Part shown: positions 21,178 to 33,033 of the stretch, one piece after another | How positions within the stretch are numbered: position 1 is the stretch's first letter | Layout of the letters: each line of letters opens with the position of its first letter | Source: Culex pipiens pallens | Lineage: Eukaryota > Arthropoda > Insecta > Diptera > Culicidae | Length of the DNA: 64,000 bases | Assembly (NCBI RefSeq): GCF_016801865.2 | Contig: NC_068939.1 | Span: 130,476,917-130,540,916 of the forward strand | Reading direction: 5' to 3' | Translations under genes and position numbers: made by a program | The notes under the pieces: generated by a model | The model's database searches: none | What the model saw: only the letters and a program-made list of their open reading frames with translations | What the model was told of the DNA's origin: nothing

Positions 21178-21657
21178 AACAAGTAATTCTCCGCCAACTC
21201 ACACAGCAGTTGCCCCGTCCCCTCTTCGATTTGCGTGAATCTTTGTCCTAAGGGGTAACTTTTGTCCCTGATCACGAATCCGAGCTCCGTTTTTTGATAT
21301 CTCATGACGGATGGGCGGTACGACCCCTTTCATTTTTGAACATTCGAAAAAAGAGGTGTTTTTCAATAATTTGCAGCCTGAAGCGGTGAAGAGATAGAAA
21401 TCTGATGTCAAAAGGACTTTTATGTAAAATTAGACACCGGATTTAATGGCGTACTCAGAATTCCGAAAAAAACGTATTGTTCATAAAAAAAAACATTTAA
21501 AAAAGTTTTTAAAACTCTCCCATTTTCCGGAAATGTACTTTTCCTCGGATTTGTGATCAGGGACAAAAGTTACCACTTAGGACAAAGTTTCACGTAAATC
21601 GAAGAGGGGTCGGGGCAACTTTTCCCGATTTCGTGTGAGTTGGTTGAGAATTACCTT
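21178..21657. mobile_element. Foldback element, family D copy 1
   Basis: Long inverted arms of about 130 bp: AATTCTCCGCCAACTCACAC at the left and the complement of AATTCTCAACCAACTCACAC at the right, continuing through CCCTCTTCGATTTGCGTGAA and GGTAACTTTTGTCCCTGATC. TAA at both tips. No transposase frame. Relatives at 24270-24465 and 37156-41076. Confidence 0.75.
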
Positions 21658-22489
21658 AATACTCAATGAGTACTCCACCAACGCTCAGTTTACTCAACTA
21701 GCTCAAGCCCTTTGATCTCGAGTTATAAAAGTCAATGAAAAACTTTTCCCAGCACCCCACAGTTAGCATTGCGCTTGCACCTGGTGAATGCATCCACCAA
21801 CCACATCAACCGCAGCGAGGCAGCACTCGTGACCGACATCTGACATTTCCATTGACTCCTTTCAAAAAGGCTCGGAGAACTTCCCCCCTAACCTCTCCTT
21901 CTTGTACCAGATTACGACCCCGTTTCTTTCCGGTCCCGACGACCTCTCGGCCTTTAATTGGCCACCATTCCCGTGCACTCGTTCCTGTAAGCGGAACTGA
22001 GCAATGAGATTTCCGAGAACCATCCATCCATCAGGTCAACGTCACCGCCGTCGAATCCGTCATCCTGAGAGATCCTCGTTTTTTTTTACTCTTTCTGTTT
22101 TTATTATACCTCACCGGAAAGGAAAGCCGGAAAATGTGTCATAGTGCTGACGTCACAATGCTGTAGAACCGGTTCTGTGGCCCGGTTCCGGACGGAGCCT
22201 TCTCTCACAAACTCTCTCTCTCTTTGATTTCCTTTTGAGAGACTGGCTGAAAGAGGAGAAAATCGTGAGAGTCGGATGAGTGGCGTTCGGAACTGGTACA
22301 GAGAATGAGAGGAAACCAGCGAAAGAGATGAAGAGTTCCCGCTGGATATGGCCTACTTTTTGGTCCATCGTTATACAATTTCGTCATTTCCTCTTCGGAC
22401 AAGTGTTCTTGTTTATAAGGTAAACGTTGGGTCCTCTTGTCGCGACCGTCTGCACAGAGAAAAAAAAAACATTTTTTGTGGTGGTTGTG
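21658..22489. other. Single-copy-looking non-coding stretch
   Basis: Balanced base composition and no repeat signature. Frames at 21735-22007 (+) and 21806-22027 (-) have no recognisable domain and overlap each other. No splice-flanked exon could be argued. Confidence 0.35.
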
Positions 22490-24270
22490 TGGTTGTGTGG
22501 TTCATCCATACAAGTCGTCATGCAATTTTGACTACTGTTCATAGTTCAAATGGTGCAAAAATATTCGAAAATCTTAAATTTTGAAGGAATTTTCTGTTCA
22601 ATTGGCAAAGTTTTAAGCATTGATCAGGCACACAGAAGAAAATTGTCGATTTTTTTAATTATCGTTTTTTTTTTAAAACAACTAAATTTTCCAAAATCTG
22701 CATTTTTTAATTATTTTTGTGATTTTTTTAAGATGAGCAACTCTCTACGAAATCGGCCGATTTCAACCACTTTATTTTTTTTGTATTTTTTGATTTGGCT
22801 CAAACTTTGTGGGGGCCTTCAATATGACCACATAAGAGCTTATTTTGTGTCATTGGTTTACTCATAAAAGTCTCCGTATAATTTTGGCTGCTGTCCATAC
22901 AAAAATGGTACGTAAATATTCAAACAGCTGTAACATTTGAGTGAATTTTGTAATTAATTTGGTGTCTTCGGCAAAGTTGTAGGTATTGTTGAGGACTATG
23001 TGTGATAGAAAAGCTATCAATAGATTATCTCTGCACCAAAAATATCCGAGAGTATAGCGGCCGTCACTATAGCTTATGAGATCTCTTCTTGTGTCTCGTG
23101 ATTCCCAGCGATGTCATTCTCTCTCTATCACTCCTCCCCTTTTCCTCGACTATGCGCTCTCACCGCTGAGTCTCTCCTCTGAATGTCTCCGAAAACTGCA
23201 ATGAGAGAACGCGAGATGGAGATTAGAAGCCGACCACGCATGACGTCCCGTTAAACTGCGTTTGCAAAATTGGTTTTGTGGCGGCTTTTGTGGTTAAACG
23301 CTGTTGCGGTAGGATGATCGTGGAAGCGGGAATGAGAGAGAAAAGGAAAATGTCAATCGCGAGTGGGTAAACACGAAAAGGTGTTCGGCTGTGTTCGGCG
23401 CTGAGAGTTTCAATGAGGAGAGAAGAGCAGTTGTATTTGAGGCATGATTATTCAGGCGGGATAATTGTAGTTGCTGAGAGCTGATATTTTGATATTTAAA
23501 CAACCCTGGGTACACGGAAATTGCAGATTTTTTAATCAACTTTTTTCACAAGAACTCAATTTCCAAAAGTACATTTTTTTATATATGTTTTAAAGGACAC
23601 AAACCCGTAACTTTTGAGCCATAGAGAAACATGGTCAAAAAATTTGCCGTAGAATTATATTTTTTTTAAAATGATGATTTTTGGGAAAAAAATCGAAATT
23701 TAATGCAAAAACAAATTTGACGTAATTTTTTCATGTAAAATTGAATTTGTTTTTGTTGAATCTGTTTTCAAGATATAGCCACCGATAGTTTGATTTTAGC
23801 AAATATTTGCAGTTTTTCGATTTTGAAAAATAGAGACCATGAGTGACCACTTCTAAAAATATTTTGTTTTAGTTCAAAAAATTTGCTATAAAATTGTCTA
23901 AGAGACATTGAAGATTGGACCTGAGATACAGCCGCTTTAAGAAAAAGAAACAGTAAAATTGAAGTTTTCTAAGTCTCACTCAAACAACCCACCATTTTCT
24001 AATGTCGATATCTCAGCAACTAATAGTCCGATTTTGAATGTTAAAACATGAAACATTCGTGAAATTTTCCGATCTTTTGATTTTTTTAAAATCAAGACTA
24101 ACATTTTAAAAGGGCCAAACATTGAATATTACGCCCATTTAAAATTTGCAAATCGGACCATTAGTTGATGAGATATCGATATATTTTTTTCCGAGTACCT
24201 ATTTTTTCTCAATGGTCCTCAACAATACCTACAACTTTGCCGAAGACACCAAATCGATCAGAAAATTCAC
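22490..24270. repeat. Dispersed repeat, family E, with single-copy interior
   Basis: The left part (22490-23000) and the right end (24213-24270) are inverted around GTGTCTTCGGCAAAGTTGTA / CTACAACTTTGCCGAAGACA. The left part also has CCATACAAAAATGGTACGTA. Interior 23010-23500 differs and looks unique. Family recurs at 39355-40960 and 42590-43600. No coding content. Confidence 0.55.
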
Positions 24271-24465
24271 TCAAAAGTAATCCGAGGTCCGTTTTTGGGT
24301 ATCTCGTGACGAAGGGGTGGTACGACCCCTTTCATTTTTGAACATGCTAAAAAAGAGGTGTTTTTCAATAATTTGCATCCTGAACGGTGATGAGATAGAA
24401 ATTTGGTGTCAAAGGGAAATTTATGTAAAATTGGAATTCTGAAAAAAAAAACGTATTTTTGAGTT
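24270..24465 (+). repeat. Family D fragment
   Basis: Shares ATCTCGTGACGAAGGGGTGG, CCCCTTTCATTTTTGAACAT and TTTTTCAATAATTTGCA with the family D copy at 21250-21400. Termini are missing. Confidence 0.65.
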
Positions 24466-25291
24466 GCTTTGGAGAATTTGAACGGTGCGCGTCGCGGTCA
24501 TCTCGCAGGATTTTCGATGCCGTTTCCGTCTTTGTTGTCCCCCCAATTGTGTGTGTATTTCGGTCCGGGCGGTTTCGCGTTTTTGCATTTTAGTTGGTTT
24601 TATCTTTTCACAGCCGGCTGTCTAAGATTGAATCATTTATGCTAAACTCAACATCAAATAACCGGGAATAGTCTCATCCGCATCCTACGACTGTTTGCCT
24701 TGAGAATGCATAATAGGGGAAATATACCCATTTTAATCACTCTAAGCCGTTCGACCAATTCTCATCACTTTTGCCGTTTTCCGCTGTTAAATACACATTT
24801 CCAGGTGTATCAACAATAGAGAGTTGCTTGCTCACTTTTATTTGATCTATTTATTACTTTGGAACAGTCAAAAACACTTTATGAAAGCTGTAATTCATGA
24901 TCAAAGTGCTGATAGGCCGATAATAGAAATAGGCTGAGAAAGGGTATAGTTCCCCTACATCACACCATTAAACAAAATTTATTGATTATTGGGTCGCATC
25001 ATCATCCTCTATGTTGAATCCTGGCCATTATCCTTACCCACTAACAAAATCCCAAGTAGAAGTAGTTTTCCGGCACACGTGGGGGTGTGGATATCGTATA
25101 GAACCCACCCTTTGTAGCAACCTGTGCTAACTAACATTCCCGTCCCAATCCCCCGAGATCTACAAACTGACATGGCGGGCGCCGTTGGTGGCAAATGACT
25201 GTTACCTATTTGTTTCAGATCTAGTTTTAATGATCTTGATGTTTTATCTTTTCAGCGCATTCATACATGCTGTTGATAAGGGAAACACCAT
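24466..25291. other. Non-coding stretch, nothing recognised
   Basis: GC-richer patch at 24480-24560 (GCGTCGCGGTCATCTCGC), then AT-rich DNA with no repeat signature. No gene. Confidence 0.35.
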
Positions 25292-26187
25292 TAGGGGAGA
25301 GTAGTCATCAATGAGACACGGGGAACAATGATAAAATTGCTCTCATAAGTCGTAGTTTCAACCAATCAGGCTCATATTTTGGGGAAAGGTGTGTCTACTG
25401 GATACACGTCTGCCATTATAGTGGCTTTGGTTATGGACGCTCCCTTGCAAAGTTATTCATAAATGTTTGATTTTGGGGTGTAAAAGTAAATTATGCCTGA
25501 AAATTACATCTTCGCTAATTGGCTGCCATTAATACAAAAACGAATATTTCTCCAAATTTCTTTCGTCATTTCATAGGGCATGAGTTGGGCTACAATGGCC
25601 AGCCAGAATCCAGGGCTGTCTCATTGTTCCCCACTCTTTTCAGCTCATGGGTAACAATGAGACACTTTGATTTTTCTCCATGAAACTTTTCAAAATCTAG
25701 GGAAATCCTTCAAAATATGAATTGGAAGTGATTTTTGGCATTTTTATTGAGTTTTAATTTTATTTAACCAGAAATATAAAGTTTTTTGATATAAATAAAT
25801 AGATATTACTAAATTTAAATACTTTTTAGTAAAACTTTTGTTAATTAAAGTTTCATGTTGGCAAAATTGCTCTAAAATGTGCAAGGCAAGTCACCTGCAA
25901 TGGAACAATAAAAAAATATGATGTTTTACTAGAAAAGTATAGATTTTCGTAGTGTGTCTCATTGTTCCCCAGCTGTCTCATTGTTCCTGCCAAGTGCGTC
26001 TACAATGAGACAGTTGAATAGCTCTGGCTGTAGAGGTCGGATCGATCTCATATTTTTGTCAATGTTAGAACACTTAAAAAGAAAGAAAATGCAACAAAAA
26101 GCTCATTAAAACATGGTGATGAAAAAAATACAAAAATCGTTGAAAGTTAAAAACCAAAAGTGTCTCATTGATGACTACCCTACCCTA
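25292..26187 (+). mobile_element. TA-type MITE, family B copy 2 (longest)
   Basis: Ends TAGGGGAGAGTAGTCATC and its complement GATGACTACCCTACCCTA. Internal motif copies in both orientations: GGGGAACAATG near 25320, CATTGTTCCCC near 25624 and 25955, CAATGAGAC near 25655 and 26004. 896 bp, no long ORF. Best reference for the family because both termini survive. Confidence 0.85.
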
Positions 26188-27149
26188 GATCGTTTATGCG
26201 TATGGTCGGTTGTATTGATAGGATATTACGGTCCTGTTCAGCAACGGAGAAGGACAAACATGGGATGTCTCTCATGCTCATGCTCATGTTCAATTCTGAA
26301 AAAAACGTATTTTTCATCAAAAACACACTAAAAAAGTATTTAATTTCTGCCATTTTCCTTTAGGTTAGACTGGGACCACCACCATTCCAACGAGACCGTC
26401 TGGGTTCGAACCCAGTCCAACTGAGCTGAGAGGCAACCACGTTTACCGCTACACCACCGGTCCTCTCTTTGTCATACATTCGGAAGGCTTAAAAAATAGA
26501 AAGAAAAAGATAAGAAACAAGATTAATGGTTTGCCTGTGAGAATAAAGAAAAAATTTAATGTATCTGCTTAAAACGGGTAAAATATAAATGAATAAAAAC
26601 AAATTTCATAAGAGTTTCGTGTTCCATGGTGTTGCTGAAAGGTGCAAAAATCAAGTGGCAGGCGTCCACTGAATGAATGGTTGCACTCACCCTCCCTGAG
26701 CAATGTTGTTCACGTGTCTGTCTCTGCGTGCACAACTGCATGCCATGGGCTTCTTCCCCCTGGGAAAGGCAAAAAAAAAAAAAGAAAAACAGCCCAGGGA
26801 GGCATTCCGGCCCGTCACCTGCACAACAGTGACCATTTATTGCTGCAGGCACCGCTCATGCAGGTACGTACACCTGCCAGCTTTTGAATGGAGAGTGCTA
26901 TGTTGATGAAGTGGGTGGTGGAGGTAACATGCACGACAACAACAAAAAAAGGAGGTTGACGTTGGAATTGTAGGGTTAAAAACGGGCGATGCACGTGGCA
27001 GTCCTTTGGTAGCGCAGTACACGTGGGTGAATGTTTCCACTTATTTGGAAGTGAGTCCACAAGTTAGCGAAAATTAACGAGTTTCTCAGCATGTATTAAT
27101 TTTTCTGATTTTTTAGCATATAATTTTGTATTTGTAACATATGTTTTGT
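26188..27149. other. Mostly single-copy non-coding DNA
   Basis: Contains the tRNA-like unit 26391-26463. The rest (26560-27060) is GC-moderate with no recognisable domain in its short frames (81-98 codons, overlapping on both strands). Confidence 0.35.
26391..26463 (-). repeat. tRNA-like sequence (SINE head or tRNA pseudogene)
   Basis: On the minus strand: GGACCGG acceptor-like start, box A-like TGGTGTAGCGGTAAACGTGG, box B GGGTTCGAACCCA with a perfect T-arm, and a partly complementary CGGTC 3' end. The anticodon arm does not fold cleanly. Probably a SINE head or pseudogene. Confidence 0.5.
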
Positions 27150-28424
27150 TTTGATTTGATGATTTAATGATTTAATGATTTTATGGTTTTATGATTTTAT
27201 GATTTTATGATTTTATGATTTTATGAATTTATGATTTTATGATTTTATGATTTTATGATTTTATGATTTTATGATTTTATGATTCTATGATTTTATGATT
27301 TTATGATTTTATGATTTTATGATTTTATGATTTTATGATTTTATGATTTTATGATTTTATGATTTTATGATTTTATGATTTTATGATTTTATGATTTTAT
27401 GATTTTATGATTTTATGATTTTATGATTCTATGATTTTATGATTTTATGATTTTATGATTTTATGATTTTATGATTTTATGATTTTATGATTTTATGATT
27501 TTATGATTTTATGATTTTATGATTTTATGATTTTATGATTTTATGATTTTATGATTTTATGATTTTATGATTTTATGATTTTATGATTTTATGATTTTAT
27601 GATTTTATGATTTCATGATTTTATGATTTTATGATTTTATGATTTTATGATTTTATGATTATATGATTTTATGATTTTATGATTTTATGATTTTATGATT
27701 TTATGATTTTATGATTTTATGATTTTATGATTTTATGATTTTATGATTTTATGATTTTATGATTTAATGATTTTATGATTTTATGATTTTATGATTCTAT
27801 GATTTTATGATTTTATAATTTTATAATTTTATGATTTTATGATTTTATGATTTTATGATTTTATGATTTTATGATTTTATGATTTTATGATTTTATGATT
27901 TTATGATTTTATGATTTTATGATTCTATGATTCTATGATTTTATGATTTTATGATTTTATGATTTTATGATTTTATGATTTTATGATTTTATGATTTTAT
28001 GATTTTATGATTTTATGATTTTATGATTTTATGATTCTATGATTTTATGATTTTATGATTTTATGATTTTATGATTTTATGATTTTATGATTTTATGATT
28101 TTATGATTTTATGATTTTATGATTTTATGATTTTATGATTTTATGATTTTATGATTTTATGATTTAATGATTTTATGATTTTATGATTTTATGATTCTAT
28201 GATTTTATGATTTTATGATTTTATGATTTTATGATTTTATGATTTTATGATTTTATGATTTTATGATTTTATGATTTTATGATTTTATGATTTTATGATT
28301 TTATGATTTTATGATTTTATGATTTTATGATTTTATGATTTTATGATTTTATGATTTTATGATTTTATGATTTTATGATTTTATGATTTTATGATTTTAT
28401 GATTTTATGATTTTATGATTGAAT
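27150..28424. repeat. 8-bp satellite (GATTTTAT)n, about 1.27 kb
   Basis: About 159 units, strikingly homogeneous. Variants GATTCTAT, GATTTAAT, GATTTCAT and TATAATTT are sparse. GATTTAAT followed exactly 32 bp later by GATTCTAT occurs at 27761/27793 and again at 28161/28193, 400 bp (50 units) apart, suggesting segmental duplication within the array. Confidence 0.95.
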
Positions 28425-29459
28425 GATCTAAAATGTTATAAATTCTTCACAAAATGTATAACTTTGTTGAAACTTAAATTTTCTTCAAAATGAAACAGGA
28501 TTTTTTTTACGATGTGCGTATAATTAGCCGGAAAAGTCTTTTTTTATGAAGACTTTTCTTCTTCATGGAAGCTTTCAAGATTGTTATCGCAACGCACCCT
28601 TGTAATTGAATGTTTTGTTTCATTTTTTTTTTCGTTCTCATGAAAAAAAGGACTCGGCTTGAAGATAACCACGCTGGCAATGATAATGATTCCCAAGATT
28701 TTACTCCAAGGACCTTTGCAAGATAACAGAACCGAATGTTGGAACGAAGTAGCGGTGCTTCAGGATAATTAAGTTGGGGCGTACTTCAAGCTGGATTAGT
28801 TGTCGTCGTCGTCGTCGTCGCCTTTGAGGGTTGGTGTTGGCCACTAAAGCTGAATTAATTATTTACTTTCTCGCACTTTGCAGTTAACTGAGGAAAATTA
28901 ATTTGTGAGGGTCGTTATAGTCTTGTCTGTTTGAAAGCCTTTCAAATAGCGATAATTGTTAAAAATTCAACAATTATTTGCGATCATTTCAATGAGCTTC
29001 TGTTCTGTTTGAAGAAAATGATGAATTCACGAAACATTAGTTGTGCTTTACAAAGCATAATTTTCAAATCTAAATAGAACTTTTTTAAATTAAACAATAT
29101 CTTCATCTGGCTAATACGATTTCTGTGTCGTCTCAAGCAAGTACATCAAACAAGCACAAATAATATTCTTTCAAGTCAGACGACGACCCAGTGCGCGTAC
29201 CATGCAAAGACGTGCCCAGGTTAGAAATTACCTACTTATCGCAGATTTTCCCTTTTTGATGTCGTTTTCCGTTTGTCAGTGTCTCGGGACCAAATGATCC
29301 GCTTTTGCATGCCAAACCAGCTTTTCGCACGCTTTTCCATTGGAGGAGATGAAAACAGGACGTGGAAAATTTGAGGAAATCTTTCAAAAAGAGATGGAAG
29401 ATTGGGTTTGATTTAAATCTGAAATAATCGAAAAACACATTTAAATTTTTATTTTCTCG
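28425..29459. other. Non-coding stretch
   Basis: Contains a (GTC)n run at 28802-28820 and otherwise AT-rich unique DNA. No gene recognised. Confidence 0.4.
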
Positions 29460-29754
29460 AAACATTTTTCACTAGAATGCGCTTGCGGTTCCTTAATTTA
29501 GGTTCCATGCTCGTTTTCTGGTCGATGGGAAGACTGACTTGCGATGGCAAGTCATTTCGATTAAGAGTTCGTGACGTTCCCGCGATTCGATGTCCGGTTT
29601 GATGTCTTTTCAAGTTTGATTGGCCCTTTTCATAGTTATGATGGCACTTGAATGGGCCATTATCCCGTTCATGGCTGTGAAGTGAATTCAAATGGTGATA
29701 TTTCTTGACAACTTTTGCATTTTCTTTGTATTGAAATGTTCTAGCATTGACCAA
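29449..29754 (-). pseudogene. Possible degenerate C2H2 zinc-finger fragment
   Basis: A 101-codon minus frame contains FKCHHNYEKGQSNLKRHQTGH, split here as FKCHH-NYEKGQ-SNLKRHQTGH, with an upstream HHLNSLHSHERD. The F-x-C and L-x2-H-x3-H spacing is that of a C2H2 finger, but the second cysteine and one spacer residue are missing, so it could not bind zinc normally. The rightmost 60 bp also resembles the end of family B. Either a relic of a zinc-finger gene or coincidence; no exon signals are visible. Confidence 0.25.
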
Positions 29755-30593
29755 AATATGAGATTGATCTGACCTCTACAGCCAGAGTTATTTCACTGTC
29801 TCATTGTAGATGCACTTGGCAAGAACAATGAGACATTCTACGAATATCAATACTGTTCGAGCTTAACATCATTATTTTGTGTTGTTTCATTACAGGTGAC
29901 TTGTCTTGAACATTCAAGAGTAATTTTGCCAACTTGAAACTTCAATTCGTCAGCTGTGTGCTATCTTGTGACAACGACCATTTAGTACTTTTAGAGAAAA
30001 TCGATTTTTAAAGTTTGATGATAAATATTTTCAAAACTATGAATGGTAGAGCCAAACTTTTTGAAGCAATCGGTTCGTACACTATCGCTTAACAAACGCT
30101 CCAAGTTTCAACTAATTTGATTACACCAGTTAAGAGATACAGTAAATTATGTAAGTGTGTTTCGAAAGTAAAATTGTACTACGTGTCACAAGTGTGCACA
30201 GAATACCCATACAATCTAAAATAGGCTTAAAACAATAGTTTAACCGACTTAATCAGTATATTTTCAAAAACAAAAGATTGCATTGCCTTCAGAAAATGTA
30301 TATCAACATAAATTTGTGAAAAACAAGACAATTTTTTCCACATTTTCCAACAACATGTATGACGTGTCGCAAGTGTGCACGATCATTTTGATGATAAATT
30401 GGTCTATGTCACAAGTGTGTATTGCGATATCCGGGAAACGGAAGCGAGTTTCCAAAATCGGGTTAAAGCATCCTGTATAGCAAAACGTCATCATTAACTC
30501 ATTTTCGACCAAAATGGTATATGTCCCAAGATAGCACACAGCTGACGATTTGACAAAAACTAATCATGTCTCATTGATAACTACTCTACCCTA
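29755..30593 (-). mobile_element. TA-type MITE, family B copy 4 (reversed, one end lost)
   Basis: The right end is the family terminus (complement of TAGGGTAGAGTAGTTATC). Toward the left it follows copy 2 in reverse (CACTGTCTCATTGTAGATGC, GCCAGAG, AGGTCAGATC), but no left terminus is found. A second foldback (29949-30547) is nested in it. Confidence 0.7.
29949..30547. mobile_element. Nested foldback with GTCAGCTGTGTGCTATCTTG ends
   Basis: Inverted ends TCAGCTGTGTGCTATCTTG and CAAGATAGCACACAGCTGA bound 0.6 kb. Internal variants GTGTCACAAGTGTGCAC, GTGTCGCAAGTGTGCAC and TGTCACAAGTGTGTA echo the terminal motif. No useful ORF. Confidence 0.65.
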
Positions 30594-30827
30594 CTATAAT
30601 ATTTGCATTAGTTTATTTTTCTTGCTTTTGTAGATAGATAAGGTGAGGCGGGTTTGTCAATATTTTTATATCAATCTTTCAATATGCATTTTAATAAACG
30701 TACAAATAATGCTAGTTGTGGAACCCCCGAACTTGAGCCGAACATTTTAATACATTTGTATTGGTTGCTTCCGTTGAGTTCAAAAGAAATTGACGGCTTA
30801 TATAATTTGGAGGAGACGCATGGTTTT
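30594..30827. other. Short unassigned spacer
   Basis: No feature recognised. Confidence 0.4.
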
Positions 30828-30938
30828 TGCCTTCCTCACTGAGGAAGGCTATAATAATGGTCTAAAAATGATCTTTTTATTTAAAGCTCTCCCTGATGTA
30901 TACATGGCGATTCAGAATCGAAAACTGAACAAATGTCT

Positions 30939-30941
<3 letters not shown>

Positions 30942-31011
<70 letters not shown>
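30942..31011 (+). repeat. (GT)n microsatellite
   Basis: About 35 uninterrupted units within family A, at the position homologous to 18729-18812. Confidence 0.95.
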
Positions 31012-31012
<1 letters not shown>

Positions 31013-31544
31013 CCAATAATGTCACTCGGTTTTCTCAACACTTGCTGAACCGATTTTGACCAAATTAGTCGCATTCGACTACAGTGCTATTGAATTGTTT
31101 GAAGTTTCGATGAGTAGTTCAGAAGTTATGTATAAAAATGTGTTTTCGCTTATTTTCGGAAGTTGAATAAATGGCAGGAAATCGCACCAAATATCATCAT
31201 GTAATAAATATCGCTTGATAGGTAATTGAAAGACCTTTCAAACGGGTTTAGAACATTGCGGATCTGGCAACCCTGTCTCAAGTTATGACAATTTAAATGG
31301 TATTTATGCACCTTTTTGAAGCCGGATCTCACTTAAATGTATATAAACTAACTATGTCCGGATCCATCATTCAACCCATCGTTGATTAGGTAATTAAAAG
31401 ACCTTTCCAACGAGTCCAAAACATTGGCGATCTGCCAACTCTGTCTTAAGTCATTATCGCTTATGCTCTGTTTAAGTTATTTTTTTACTGAGGATCTAAA
31501 AAAATAACTGAAATTTGTGTCCAAACCACTCAAACCACCCATTG

Positions 31545-32972
31545 CACAGTGGTCCAGATCGCAAAATTAAGTGGAAAATGGATTTTCCGAAAAAATGTGA
31601 AGTTTTGGAGCTTTGGTGTCTACAGAAAAGTTGTGGCAAATGGAAAGGGGCAACTTTTGGTATGATTAAAAATTTGGGTGGTTCACGATTAGGGTGATTT
31701 TGAAAATCTAACTTTACAGGAATATTTTTGGGATTTTTTTCGTCTTGTAGAAAATTGTTGGGCTTGCCAATTAAAGCAACTTTGTCGAAGACACAAAATT
31801 TTATCTAGTAGTCTACGCCTTCCATGACAAAATTTATAGAAAAGCATCTGAGCAAACCTTCAAAAATCAGTTTTTTGAACTTGGCAATTCAGGTTAAGTT
31901 TTAAAGAAAAGTGATATTTGGACCGAACATTTTTATTTTTTGACAAGTCAATTTGGACTTAAGGGTCAAAAGTAATAGCCATTTTAAGGTAAAACAGGTG
32001 CAAATTTAAAACTTAAATACCGTCAGTGGGGGTGACATTGGGTCTGGGAGGTGAGATTGGGTCAAAGTGTTTTTTTACGGATTTTACCATTTCTCAGATT
32101 CTTCTCAATGAAACTGAATTCTGTTAAAAGGGTTGTGTAGGGGACATCTTAAGATGACTTCGCTGAAAAAATCTCGTTCCTAGAGCAAATCCTGTTATTT
32201 TGACAGCTGTCTAAAGTTGAGGGACATTTTTGGCCAAAAATGACCTCTTCAAAAATCATTTTTCTAAAATTTTTGTTGGGATTCCTCAAAAACTACCCAA
32301 ATGTTTGAAAATCTCGACTACAAACATTGCAGCACGTCAATACGATTCCCTCGAACAAGAAACACTGTTGGATGACTTGTTTTTACCATATCGTTGTATT
32401 TGAGCATCATTTTAGTTTCATTTGACCTCACCCCCTCTAAGGGGTGAGATTGGGTCAATTATCAAACTTTTGGCATTTAAGGTAGTGTTCATCAAAATCC
32501 ACCATATTTTGGGAAAATGTAAGTAAACAAATGTACGTTGGAAGATTTTCGATGTTATTTAAATTGTTTTTGTTATTAAGTAATTACGAGAGGTGTATCG
32601 TTTTTTGACCCATAGTCACCCTTACTGACGGTATCTCGAAAAGTGCGCAAGCCAAATTTTAAGCACCAGGTTGTATTTGAAAGAGGAGACTACACTACAA
32701 ACGCTGAAAAAATCTCAGGGGTGTTTTTCTTTAAACACGAGATATCTACATTTGCCCAACAACTTTCTAGAAGACGAAAAAATTCCCAAAAATATTCCTG
32801 TAAAGTAAGATTTTCAAAATCACCCTAATCGTGAACCACCCAAATTTTCAATCATACCAAAAGTTGCCCCTTTCCATTTGCAAAAACTTTTCTGAAGACA
32901 CCAAAGCTCCAAAACTTCACCATTTTTCGGAAAATCCATTTTCCACTTAAATTTGCGATTTGGACCACTGTG
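31545..32972. mobile_element. Long-armed foldback with CACAGTGG ends, Transib-like
   Basis: The left arm (31545-31740) and right arm (32785-32972) are near-complementary for about 190 bp, starting CACAGTGGTCCAGATCGCAA. CATTG flanks both sides (31540-31544, 32973-32977), a 5-bp duplication confirmed by the empty site in family A. CAC(A/T)(A/G)TG ends plus 5-bp duplication are the hallmark of Transib elements, relatives of RAG1. No transposase frame, so it is non-autonomous. Family C copy 2 is nested inside. Confidence 0.75.
32018..32633 (+). mobile_element. TA-type MITE, family C copy 2
   Basis: TACCGTCAGTGGGGGTGAC start and CTGACGGTA end. Motif pair at the left end, inverted pair (CACCCCCTCTAAGGGGTGAG) in the interior, single copy at the right. 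616 bp. Confidence 0.85.
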
Positions 32973-33033
32973 CATTGTTGGTAAAGGTAAAGTGAGGAAG
33001 GCAGCAACCACATAGGTGGATTTAGTCAGTTTT

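Larger units (their letters stand above)
30828..33033 (+). repeat. Family A repeat, split by a CACAGTGG-ended element
   Basis: Starts GCCTTCCTCACTGAGGAAGGC (itself palindromic), contains (GT)n, TTTTCTCAACACTTGCTGAA and TCTGGCAACCC phrases, and ends GTGAGGAAGGC...CATAGGTGGATTT. Element 31545-32972 is inserted after CCCATTG. The uninterrupted relative at 19342 reads CCCATTGTTGG and serves as the empty site. Confidence 0.75.

Noticed and set aside
27150..28424. CRISPR-like array
   Set aside because: Uniform 8-bp tandem repeat without spacers in eukaryotic DNA.
30790..31074. Cys/Val- and Thr/His-repeat ORFs
   Set aside because: Translation of a (GT)n microsatellite.
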